A program made the position numbers and the translations under genes. From contig CAJQLE010000003.1 in the NCBI GenBank assembly GCA_905479105.1, positions 124,001 to 188,000 of the forward strand: 64,000 nt of DNA, given 5' to 3'. Position 1 is the first letter of the stretch, and the number at the start of each line of letters is the position of its first letter. The notes beneath the pieces are model-generated. The model was given only the letters and a program-made list of their open reading frames with translations, was not told the DNA's origin and searched no databases. Below, piece after piece: positions 47,207 to 53,841 of this stretch. Source of the DNA: an uncultured Flavobacteriales bacterium. GTDB taxonomy: Bacteria > Bacteroidota > Bacteroidia > Flavobacteriales_G > Salibacteraceae.

Positions 47207-47629
47207 TTAGAACGAGTCTAGAAATGATGGGTTTTCCTCTACCATTTCTGCGATTTTATCCATTGTCATCTTAGTTCCATTATGAATTGCCCTCTCCACT
47301 TTGCTCTGAGAAGCCTTTTTATGCCAGATAAACATGTAATTTCCTTCAACCCAATCCACATTCCAATAGAATCCCCCATAGCGAGAACAAATCACGAAGT
47401 CATTGGAGGAGTCGGTTTTAAATTCAAGCCCTTTTTTTACTAAAGTATCAATATCGTATTCATCGGCATTCATGGCAGCGATACTGAATAGTTCATCATC
47501 TTGAGAATGACGGTTGTTGGAATCATTGATGTTAAAGTCCTGTATGAACTGACTCTCTCCACCGAGGTACTTTTTGGCGACTACATCCTTAGGAATTAAA
47601 AGATTGACGAGTTCTATTGCGATTGGCAT
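47207..47629 (-). CDS. hypothetical cytoplasmic protein (140 aa)
   Basis: Acidic protein starting MPIAIELVNLLIPKDVVAKKY. It contains the YGGFYWNVDWVEGNYMFIWHKK region and no signal peptide, membrane segment or recognised catalytic motif. Compact alpha/beta composition suggests a small globular protein, perhaps an immunity or regulatory type, but I do not recognise a family. Leftward unit between the TPR gene and the 47728 gene; about 100 bases separate it from the latter. Confidence 0.6.
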   Translation of the reverse strand: MPIAIELVNLLIPKDVVAKKYLGGESQFIQDFNINDSNNRHSQDDELFSIAAMNADEYDIDTLVKKGLEFKTDSSNDFVICSRYGGFYWNVDWVEGNYMFIWHKKASQSKVERAIHNGTKMTMDKIAEMVEENPSFLDSF

Positions 47630-47727
47630 AATTGTAAATCAAATATATATCGGGACTTTCAAAGAGTGCATCAACATTTAGCGTCCTGGACGTAATCTTG
47701 ATGCCGAGTTCAATAGTACCATGACAT

Positions 47728-48198
47728 TCAAACTGACCTGCCTTTATGTCGACATATCATTTCATCTCTATCCTCGTCTAAACCTGACTCAATTGACTCA
47801 ATTTTCTCTTTGTAATTATTGAGTAATATATACTTGGCAGTCTCAGTGTCATCTTCACCTCTTAGGGCATTGGTGATTATTATTTGGTCTGTCAAATAGC
47901 GTAATTTCTCCATTCTTCTCTCCGCCCGAGCTTTTTGCTCTTCCAATTCCTTCTGGTTAATCTGTTTTTTGAGTGTCTGATTTTCTTGGTAAGTATTTAT
48001 GACGTCTGGAAACACTGCATCGCCAAATTTGGTGGAAATGACATAAATTACTCCTGATATAGATGGTATTAATAATACTGACAAATCAACCCACTCATCT
48101 CGGCCATTAATATCACCTTGATAAACATGTACTATAAAAAACAGCACTCCACCTAATCCGCCAAAGAAGACAATGAATGCTGTTATTTTTTGAAACAT
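47728..48198 (-). CDS. membrane protein with two N-terminal segments and coiled coil (156 aa)
   Basis: I place the start at ATG 48198 (MFQKITAFIVFFGGLGGVLFF), because the longer frame from 48282 runs through repeat copy D, which is not coding elsewhere. Two hydrophobic segments lie at about 5-25 and 38-58; a coiled coil from about 75 (NQTLKKQINQKELEEQKARAER) and a basic C-terminal end follow. Possibly a membrane-anchored island protein; function unknown. Confidence 0.6.
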   Translation of the reverse strand: MFQKITAFIVFFGGLGGVLFFIVHVYQGDINGRDEWVDLSVLLIPSISGVIYVISTKFGDAVFPDVINTYQENQTLKKQINQKELEEQKARAERRMEKLRYLTDQIIITNALRGEDDTETAKYILLNNYKEKIESIESGLDEDRDEMICRHKGRSV

Positions 48199-48244
48199 AA
48201 TTAGCTCGAAAATAAAGTTTTGATTCTTATTGCACCCGACACAA

Positions 48245-48322
48245 CACCAAAGTATTGTAAAGACCTTGCTATACACCCACATATTGGGTTATACTATACA
48301 CTAATAATTCTAATCCAAAATC
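48245..48322 (+). repeat. composite island repeat, copy D (partial)
   Basis: CACCAAAGTATTGTAAAGACC then TGCTATACACCCACATATTG and GGGTTATACTATACACTAAT. Corresponds to the middle part of copies A, B and E. Confidence 0.75.
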
Positions 48323-48340
48323 ATTTAAAATAGAAAGCTG

Positions 48341-48397
48341 CACCTAACACTACCTAAGCCACATTAAAACGATGGCTTAGCTGCAAACCGTTAGCAC
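48341..48397. repeat. attC-like imperfect palindrome (site b)
   Basis: Outer arms CTAAC (48344-48348) and GTTAG (48390-48394), inner arms CTAAGCCA (48354-48361) and TGGCTTAG (48373-48380), perfectly complementary over eight bases, around a loop containing ATTAAAAC. Nested arms with 5- and 9-base spacers and CTAAC/GTTAG ends are the layout of integron attC sites. It precedes the lipoprotein gene at 48449. Confidence 0.55.
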
Positions 48398-48448
48398 TCA
48401 TTGTAAAAGTAGAATTGTTATTTTTACACAAAAAATAAAACTTAACAG

Positions 48449-49003
48449 ATGAAAAAATTATTTTGCCTATTAATTGTTACATCCCTATTTGTTTCTTGCT
48501 CTGAATCTTCGTCAGAAAATGTCAATACGAAAAAAGAAATTATTGAAAACGGGGACCCATTAAGCGGAATTTTCACCTCATATGACGCTAAAGCTGAAAC
48601 CTTATTAAAGAATATGAATCTCTTTGCAAAAGCAGATTTTTCTTATGTGAAGCAACTGTTAGGAGAGGACTTTACATTACAAACAGCAGGAGATACCGCT
48701 ACTGTTGCATCAGGTGGAGCTGAGGCAATTACCTATTGGAATAATATTCATAGTATTTATGGAGACATCACCTTTTCGGAAGGTAGACTTCAAACGTTTG
48801 AATTAAATAATGGCGAAGTGTGGTCGGCTTACTTTGGCGAGCTTTACGCAGTGGGCAAATTTTCAAAAGAGAACTACGCCATTCCATTGCATGTTTGGAT
48901 TCAATGGGAGAACGATAAAATTATTCGTCAAGTTGACATGTTAGACTCAAAGTTTATTGCGGCAGAAATAACGGCAAGCGAAGCATCTAACAATAATGAA
49001 TAA
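48449..49003 (+). CDS. SnoaL-like/NTF2-fold lipoprotein (184 aa)
   Basis: Lipoprotein signal MKKLFCLLIVTSLFVSC (lipobox VSC, Cys 17). Residues 50-170 have the alternating pattern of a SnoaL/NTF2-like cone fold (AEAITYWNNIHSIYGDITFS, WSAYFGELYAVGKF, IPLHVWIQWENDKIIRQVD). Such periplasmic or surface proteins may bind small ligands; function unknown. It stands in a single-gene unit ending at a terminator and preceded by attC-like site b, i.e. a cassette-like arrangement. Confidence 0.75.
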   Translation: MKKLFCLLIVTSLFVSCSESSSENVNTKKEIIENGDPLSGIFTSYDAKAETLLKNMNLFAKADFSYVKQLLGEDFTLQTAGDTATVASGGAEAITYWNNIHSIYGDITFSEGRLQTFELNNGEVWSAYFGELYAVGKFSKENYAIPLHVWIQWENDKIIRQVDMLDSKFIAAEITASEASNNNE

Positions 49004-49036
49004 GGGCTGATTTAGTCCCGTCTTAAGTCATCAAAA

Positions 49037-49059
49037 GCCCTCTTTTTAGAGGTTTTTTT
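49037..49059 (+). terminator. intrinsic terminator
   Basis: Stem CCTCT / AGAGG with a TTTT loop, followed by seven T. About 35 bases after the 48449 gene stop. Confidence 0.8.
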
Positions 49060-49201
49060 GATTTAAATAAATAATACATTAAAAATATTTAGGATAATGC
49101 CTATCAATAAGAGTTAAATGAAAGTTCAGGAGTGTATTTTATTAAAATAAACTCTAATGGAAACAGTGCTTATTAAAAGGTAATCAAAGAATAAAACGAA
49201 A

Positions 49202-49253
49202 TGCTAACAATGTATAAACCCCATTAAAAGGAGATTTATACTAATCGTAAGCA
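49202..49253. repeat. attC-like imperfect palindrome (site c)
   Basis: Outer arms TGCTAAC (49202-49208) and GTAAGCA (49247-49253, one mismatch), inner arms GTATAAA (49212-49218) and TTTATAC (49235-49241), with 3- and 5-base spacers and a loop with ATTAAAA. It shares the GTTAGCA-like end with site b and joins repeat copy E directly. Confidence 0.55.
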
Positions 49254-49511
49254 ATTGAAGAACTCAAATAGGCTTCAATCATCATCCGACTCGATACCAA
49301 AGTATTGTGAAGACGGTGCTATTCACCCACATATTGGGTTATACTATACCCTAGAAACCGCATCGAAAACAGAAAACCGATTGAAACCAATCCATCCCCT
49401 GAGGTGATTTGAAGGTTTAGGTTTTAGATTTCAGGTTTTAGTTTGTTTTGAGGGATAATTGACGTTTTTTGAGTCAAAAAGCACTAAAAATGGTCAAAAA
49501 GAGGTGAAAAC
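49251..49511 (+). repeat. composite island repeat, copy E (longest)
   Basis: Covers all segments: GCAATTGAAGAACTC and GGCTTCAATCATC (a hairpin ATTGAAG/CTTCAAT), CCAAAGTATTGTGAAG, CACCCACATATTGGG (hairpin), CAGAAAACCG, CTGAGGTGATTTG, GGTTTTAGATTTCAGG, then GGGATAATTGACG and the palindromic TTTTTGAGTCAAAAA. The last part is shared almost base for base with copy F. Confidence 0.85.
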
Positions 49512-49696
49512 AATCCATTTTGGACAAAAACTCAGTTTATTGAAATCTTAATATTTCCGATTAAGAGAATAAAAAGCAATGAATTATTCTTGTTGCAGAC
49601 TTTTTACGTGGAGGTCTATATAGTTGACCAATCAAAATCAATAGTAAAGGTAAGAAATTCACATTAACTATCTTTGAGTGAATACATCAAAAGAAC
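49512..49696. other. non-coding, between repeat E and the LamG-like gene
   Basis: Nothing recognised; AT-rich with no open frame. It probably contains the promoter of the 49697 gene. Confidence 0.5.
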
Positions 49697-50758
49697 ATGA
49701 GAATATTACTAACGCTATCAATTGTTCTGATAACCCTAGAGGGTTACTCACAGAACATTCCTTCATACGTTCCGACTAATGGACTAGTTGGGTTTTGGAC
49801 GATGAATGGAACACATTTAGATTCCTCACCTAATCAGAATCCAACCACGAACTATGGTGTAACATTTGGAGGATATCGTGACAACCCGAACAATCAGGTT
49901 GGGATTTGGGAACCTGATACGAATTGCAATACTGGTTTGGTAGTTACACAACTTGATACCTCAGGGATGTATGATGGTTTCACATTAAGTTTTTGGGTTA
50001 AGTTAGATTCAATTCAAGATTGTGATGGTCCAAGATATCTCCAGATTGGTAGTTCTTTCCAAATTGGGGTTTATCAACACGGAAATATTCCACCAGGTGG
50101 TTTATGGTATGGACATAATAATGGAATTAATAATGTTGGTATGGATATTACATACAATGTGCTGGACTGGAACCATATTATCTACACATACGACTCGGAC
50201 TCCATAAGACTTTATATTAATAATAGTTTACAAGGTTCGGTTGAGAATACTCTTATCTCTAATTCTCCAGGGATTAGTACACAACTTCGATTAGGACACT
50301 CACAGTCTAACTCTGGAAGTATAAATGGTGAAATGGATGATTTAGGTATTTGGAATCGTGTATTAGATATTAACGAAATAGGAAGTCTCTATGGAGGTTC
50401 TTGTCAGGTATATGATACTATCACAATCTTAGATACTATTCCATATTCAGTAACTGATACTTTATTTATTGATGTTCAACTTACATCAACCAATCCTATT
50501 CAATTTCAGAACACGATAAAGGTCTACCCAAACCCAACCAATGATTACCTTCAAATTGATTGTGGTGATATTTCTACAATGAATGGATACTCTATTAAAA
50601 TCATCAATTCATTAAGTCAAACAGTTTTTGATGAACCCGTCTCTCAATCAACATTCAATATCGATATGAATGGGTGGAGTGGAAATGGTCTATACTTCTT
50701 TCATCTTATTGATGGAAGTGGAAACATTACTGATATCAGGAAGATAGTCCTTCAATAA
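49697..50758 (+). CDS. secreted LamG-like domain protein with T9SS tail (353 aa)
   Basis: Signal peptide MRILLTLSIVLITLEGYSQ, then a concanavalin/LamG-type jelly roll (about 25-235), with NGLVGFWTMNGTHLDSSPN, FTLSFWVKLDS and RLYINNSLQGSVENT as its typical strands and GEMDDLGIWNRVLDINEI near the end. A linker and a T9SS type A sorting domain (IKVYPNPTNDYLQIDC ... YFFHLIDGSG) follow. It is an exported, surface-displayed glycan- or protein-binding candidate carried by the island, flanked by repeat copies E and F in direct orientation, and ends at a terminator. Confidence 0.85.
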   Translation: MRILLTLSIVLITLEGYSQNIPSYVPTNGLVGFWTMNGTHLDSSPNQNPTTNYGVTFGGYRDNPNNQVGIWEPDTNCNTGLVVTQLDTSGMYDGFTLSFWVKLDSIQDCDGPRYLQIGSSFQIGVYQHGNIPPGGLWYGHNNGINNVGMDITYNVLDWNHIIYTYDSDSIRLYINNSLQGSVENTLISNSPGISTQLRLGHSQSNSGSINGEMDDLGIWNRVLDINEIGSLYGGSCQVYDTITILDTIPYSVTDTLFIDVQLTSTNPIQFQNTIKVYPNPTNDYLQIDCGDISTMNGYSIKIINSLSQTVFDEPVSQSTFNIDMNGWSGNGLYFFHLIDGSGNITDIRKIVLQ

Positions 50759-50778
50759 AGTTGAATTAAATAATAGTT

Positions 50779-50808
50779 AAAGGAGAATCAGAAATGGTTC
50801 TCCTTTTT
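50779..50808 (+). terminator. intrinsic terminator
   Basis: Stem AAAGGAGAA / TTCTCCTTT with an 11-base loop and trailing T run; ends the LamG-like gene. Confidence 0.8.
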
Positions 50809-50868
50809 CATATCAATTCACCAACCTTCATCTCATAAACATCCTTCGCAATTAACCCTTCTTCAAAG

Positions 50869-50976
50869 AGTGATTCGACACCTTAGATTTTAGCTTTCAG
50901 GTTTTAGTCGGTTTTGAGGGATAATTGACGTTTTTTGAGTCAAAAAGGACTAAAAATGGTCAAAAAGAGGTGAAAA
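50869..50976 (+). repeat. composite island repeat, copy F (3' part)
   Basis: GTGATTCGACACC then TTTCAGGTTTTAGTCGG, GGGATAATTGACG and the TTTTTGAGTCAAAAA palindrome. About 77 bases match copy E with about three differences. It sits between the LamG-like gene and the end of the recombinase gene. Confidence 0.85.
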
Positions 50977-51005
50977 TGATGCGTTTTAGGTTGTATTGAG
51001 TTTAC

Positions 51006-52070
51006 CTAAACCTTAGGCATATCCGCCTCGGTTAATTCAGCCACCTCTAAGCCCCTTAAATACGTTAGGGACACATTCAGGCTTGAATGACCCATAACCT
51101 TCTGTAGCTTGACTAGTGAGCCTGTACGCTTGTAGATTTCTATAGCCCCAGAGTGTCTGAAAGAGTATAGAGTCTGATTGGTGTCAATCAGCTTAGATTG
51201 GCTCTTAAATCGCCTCCAAAGGCACTTAAAGTAGTCCTGGTTGTATGCCTTCTGATTACCACTGAACACATTACAGTTTAAGTCTCCAGCATGCAGATTC
51301 TCTCGGATGTACTTTGGGACAGGAACTATCCTGTTTCGTCCTGATTTATTCCGATGCCCTGATAGGTGTATTTGACTCAGGTCGTTGGAGAAGTCACCCC
51401 AACATAACTCCCTTATTTCTCTATGTGGCCTGAGGAGGCATCCGTATGTCAGAAGACAGCACAGGTAAAGGTTACTGTCAAAGTCCCTTATCTCATCTAG
51501 AATGAGGCCGATGTCTCTGAAGGGTTTATGGAGCTTAGCCTTTGCCTTTTTACTCTTATTCTTCAATAGGTCTCTCTCATCCATACCCAGGTTCACAGCC
51601 TCATTTATTAGGGCGTTTACATGTCTTCTAAAGGTGTTATAGCTTGTGGCATTGGTGTATCTGTTGAGCATAGCACTTAGTTCATCAGCGCATAGTTTAT
51701 TGCCATTGGAGGCATCGACAATATCCCTGTAGGTGTAACGAAGGGTTGTTTTGTATTTGACCGAGTAGTTGCTATTCAGCTTACTGTCTAAAGCAAGCTT
51801 GAGGTACTCTAGGTCAGATAACCGACCTGATTGGATTGTTTCTCTTCGATATGACTTTAGAACACCCCCTTTGGTGATGTGACTGTAAACCTCCGCAGCT
51901 AGTAAATTAGCCATTGATAGACGATGTTCTATGGGGTGGTCATTCGGGTGTAATGAGCTGTTAATTCTCTTGCCGCTATACAACCTTATTTTCTGATTAT
52001 TCAGATGAAACGAGATGAAGACTTTAAGGTCTTTGGTTTGACCAACCTTGGGGTAACTTAGATTTCTCAC
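51006..52070 (-). CDS. int: tyrosine recombinase (integrase) of the island
   Basis: 354 residues, starting at GTG 52070. N-terminal arm-binding region (about 1-80), a core-binding SAM-like domain (about 90-190) and the catalytic domain (about 195-345). The first catalytic Arg is in GCLLRPHREIRELCW (about 220), the box II YSFRHSGA (about 300) has Tyr where many relatives have His, then MGHSSLNVSLTYLRG with the His and the nucleophile Tyr near 340. It should catalyse integration and excision at the tRNA 3' end. Its start lies immediately beside the phased AGACAGTT repeats and 78 bases from the right att copy, the standard placement. Confidence 0.92.
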   Translation of the reverse strand: MRNLSYPKVGQTKDLKVFISFHLNNQKIRLYSGKRINSSLHPNDHPIEHRLSMANLLAAEVYSHITKGGVLKSYRRETIQSGRLSDLEYLKLALDSKLNSNYSVKYKTTLRYTYRDIVDASNGNKLCADELSAMLNRYTNATSYNTFRRHVNALINEAVNLGMDERDLLKNKSKKAKAKLHKPFRDIGLILDEIRDFDSNLYLCCLLTYGCLLRPHREIRELCWGDFSNDLSQIHLSGHRNKSGRNRIVPVPKYIRENLHAGDLNCNVFSGNQKAYNQDYFKCLWRRFKSQSKLIDTNQTLYSFRHSGAIEIYKRTGSLVKLQKVMGHSSLNVSLTYLRGLEVAELTEADMPKV

Positions 52071-52092
52071 AGACAGTTATTAGACAGTTAAA
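52071..52092. promoter_or_regulatory. right arm-type sites: two 11-bp phased AGACAGTT repeats
   Basis: AGACAGTTA starts at 52071 and 52082, again exactly 11 bases apart, adjacent to the recombinase start codon. It matches the triple at 35762. Binding here could also autoregulate int. Confidence 0.6.
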
Positions 52093-52147
52093 CATTTATT
52101 AAACGTTTAATGTCCTGGTATACAGTAACTTGTATGGGGTGAACTCA

Positions 52148-52197
52148 TGACTCATAATCAGGTGGTCCCTGGTTCGAGCCCAGGTGGGACCACGAAA
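52148..52197 (+). repeat. right attachment repeat (att, 50 bp)
   Basis: Identical to 35497-35546: a copy of the tRNA 3' half from the anticodon arm to CACGAAA. The 5' half is missing, so this is not a tRNA gene. Confidence 0.92.
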
Positions 52198-52235
52198 TAA
52201 ACCCCTAAGTATTCAAATACTTGGGGGTTTATTGT
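52197..52235 (+). terminator. original tRNA terminator, displaced by the island
   Basis: Stem ATAAACCCCTAAGTATT / AATACTTGGGGGTTTAT with one G-T pair, followed by TGTTT, immediately after the right att copy. In the empty site it would end the tRNA transcript. Confidence 0.75.
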
Positions 52236-52298
52236 TTGGTGTAAAACAATTTTGAAAGAATTTGAAATCGTGGAAAGAAAACTTGATTTTAAGAAGAA

Positions 52299-52523
52299 CT
52301 AACTCTTCAAGTCTCGAAAGATCCTATCCATCTCAGAAAGGTTCTTCTTCCAAGTATCCAAACTCCCATCTATTTGGTTCAGTTCATTGGTGATAATCTT
52401 CTCAATTTCGATTGTATAGACCTCCATTTCAATCAATATGTGATACATATCTTTAATAAAGGACGACTCAATTCCATCACGGAATTCTTTTCTACCATTA
52501 TCAATGAGATGATGCACTGGCAA
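52299..52523 (-). CDS. hypothetical small protein (74 aa), possibly remnant
   Basis: Starts at a TTG near 52523 and reads PVHHLIDNGRKEFRDGIESSF, then a helical, acidic chain ending MDRIFRDLKS. Coding-like composition, but no family is recognised and the N-terminus is open for a few codons only, so it may be the end of a larger broken gene. It lies opposite the start of the truncated paralogue at 52508. Confidence 0.4.
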   Translation of the reverse strand: MPVHHLIDNGRKEFRDGIESSFIKDMYHILIEMEVYTIEIEKIITNELNQIDGSLDTWKKNLSEMDRIFRDLKS

Positions 52524-52909
52524 TATATGACTTCCAAAAGGCTAGAGAAATTGCTACACATCTTGACTGTAGAGATGAAGGTAATTCTTGGGATGGTGAT
52601 TTAGTTTGTCCTAAAAGTCAAGCATTCCTTAAGATTATTATTCAGGAAGCAATCTACATGGCTGACAATAACTCTTTTGAGAAAGCTTTTGCTGCCATTG
52701 AAGAAATTAACGGAATAGCTTTCTATGGCAAATTATTTAAAAGTGGAGTGATTGAAAAAAACCAGTCTGAGCAAAAAGACGATTTATACTTGAGTGTAAT
52801 TTCAAAAGGAATATCACAAGAAGCGTTTACTAAAGATGAAGTTGAGATTTATTTAGTCAAAGTAAAAAGCGATTCAATAAAAAAAGAAATACGTAATTTA
52901 TTAAAATAA
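52508..52909 (+). pseudogene. 5'-truncated paralogue of the 52915 lipoprotein
   Basis: The ATG at 52658 starts an 83-residue frame, but in the same frame the upstream codons from 52508 read DDALAIYDFQKAREIATHLDC, clearly related to DEAITAYDFEGARSLLACYED in the intact gene at 52915. A TGA precedes 52508. The signal peptide and first part are missing, so this is a gene remnant. The intact paralogue begins five bases after its stop codon, a tandem duplication in which the upstream copy has decayed. Confidence 0.65.
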
Positions 52910-52914
52910 AAACC

Positions 52915-53637
52915 ATGAAAAATATTTTAACAATAGCATTAGTATCAGTGATGCTATATAGTTGCGGTAATAATGAGCGAGAAGAGTCGATGGAGAAGAC
53001 TGAAGAGTGTCTTGAGGATAAATATGATGATGGAGATGGTGCTTCAAAATACAAAACTATAGATGAAGCAATTACTGCTTACGATTTTGAAGGAGCGAGG
53101 AGTCTTTTGGCTTGCTATGAAGATCAGGAGTGGCTTGACGGGTCACGCTATACCGGTGCTAGTGGTGGTTCCGAAACCAATGAGCACGCGAAAAGACTAG
53201 AAAAAATTGTCACGGCAGAGGTTACTCACTATATGAAAAACGGAGAAGAAGCTTTAGCCAAAGCTGCAGCTCAAGAGTCAAATCTTAATATAATCTACAG
53301 CCAAGCATTACCTGCATTGGTAAACTCATTAATAGATAAGGGAGATATTGAAAAAGCTCTATCTATCCTATCAAAATATACATTCGCTTCAGCCTTGCCT
53401 CCTAATGTTTTCAGTGCGGACGATGAAATTAAAGATGCATATAATGATGAAGCAAACTTATTTAATGATATGGTAAATTCTTTATTTAACTACGCGCTCC
53501 TTGAAAAGGATCAAGCTATACTGCAAAAATGTCTATTACTCTACGTTCAAAATATCTCTGGTTATGAAAGTGACAGGGATTACAATACTAAAAACACTGC
53601 CAAAGCAAAGTTGAAAGAAGCAGGAATTGTATTATAA
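52915..53637 (+). CDS. lipoprotein of unknown function (240 aa)
   Basis: Lipoprotein signal MKNILTIALVSVMLYSC with lipobox ending at Cys 17, then an acidic linker and an all-helical mature chain (YKTIDEAITAYDFEGARSLLACYED, EEALAKAAAQESNLNIIYSQA and others), resembling tandem helical hairpins of TPR-like or Sel1-like proteins but without a clear family. Envelope-anchored. A 59-residue basic peptide gene follows after five bases, probably co-transcribed. Confidence 0.72.
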   Translation: MKNILTIALVSVMLYSCGNNEREESMEKTEECLEDKYDDGDGASKYKTIDEAITAYDFEGARSLLACYEDQEWLDGSRYTGASGGSETNEHAKRLEKIVTAEVTHYMKNGEEALAKAAAQESNLNIIYSQALPALVNSLIDKGDIEKALSILSKYTFASALPPNVFSADDEIKDAYNDEANLFNDMVNSLFNYALLEKDQAILQKCLLLYVQNISGYESDRDYNTKNTAKAKLKEAGIVL

Positions 53638-53642
53638 AATTT

Positions 53643-53822
53643 ATGTTTGGATTCGGTAAAAAATTAGGTATTTCTTTTTCTCTTAAACGGTTGGTTGGTA
53701 TAACTGGTTTAAAAAGCTCTATTGCTCATAAAACCGGTATTCCTCTTACAAAAGGTGGAGTAGAGCGTAAAGTCGGAAGGGGGATCATCAGAACAGTATT
53801 TGGAAAAATATTTAATTGGTAA
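53643..53822 (+). CDS. small basic peptide (59 aa)
   Basis: ATG 53643 (MFGFGKKLGISFSLKRLVGI) to TAA 53822, five bases after the lipoprotein stop. Sequence is strongly basic and glycine-rich with many Lys/Arg and few acidic residues (KTGIPLTKGGVERKVGRGIIR), like amphipathic or nucleic acid-binding peptides. No homologue is recognised. Because it is tightly coupled to the upstream lipoprotein it is likely translated; a structural, toxin-like or membrane-active role is guesswork. Confidence 0.55.
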   Translation: MFGFGKKLGISFSLKRLVGITGLKSSIAHKTGIPLTKGGVERKVGRGIIRTVFGKIFNW

Positions 53823-53841
53823 TAGTAATATCAGAAAATGA

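Larger units (their letters stand above)
35497..52197. mobile_element. tRNA-integrated genomic island (about 16.7 kb) with tyrosine recombinase
   Basis: Perfect 50-bp direct repeats of the tRNA 3' end at both sides, a tyrosine recombinase reading leftward from the right end, short phased 11-bp repeats inside both ends, long non-coding stretches and a restriction-modification operon together define an integrative element. It carries no visible conjugation genes, phage structural genes or replication initiator, so it is probably mobilised by a helper or is a satellite-type or decayed island. Cargo in order: HTH protein (35813), XRE-HsdM-HsdS-HsdR-YgjP operon (37642-45312), then small genes separated by a composite repeat family. 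Confidence 0.88.

Noticed and set aside
37299-49511. CRISPR array among the spaced repeats
   Set aside because: Repeats are long, composite, few and irregularly spaced by whole genes; no short identical repeats with uniform spacers and no cas genes.
52148-52221. Second tRNA gene at the right island end
   Set aside because: Only the 3' half is present; the D arm and 5' acceptor strand are missing, so it is an attachment-site copy.
52374-52604. Plus-strand 76-codon frame right of the island
   Set aside because: Runs over the 52299 minus frame and a different frame of the truncated lipoprotein paralogue, which shows better similarity.
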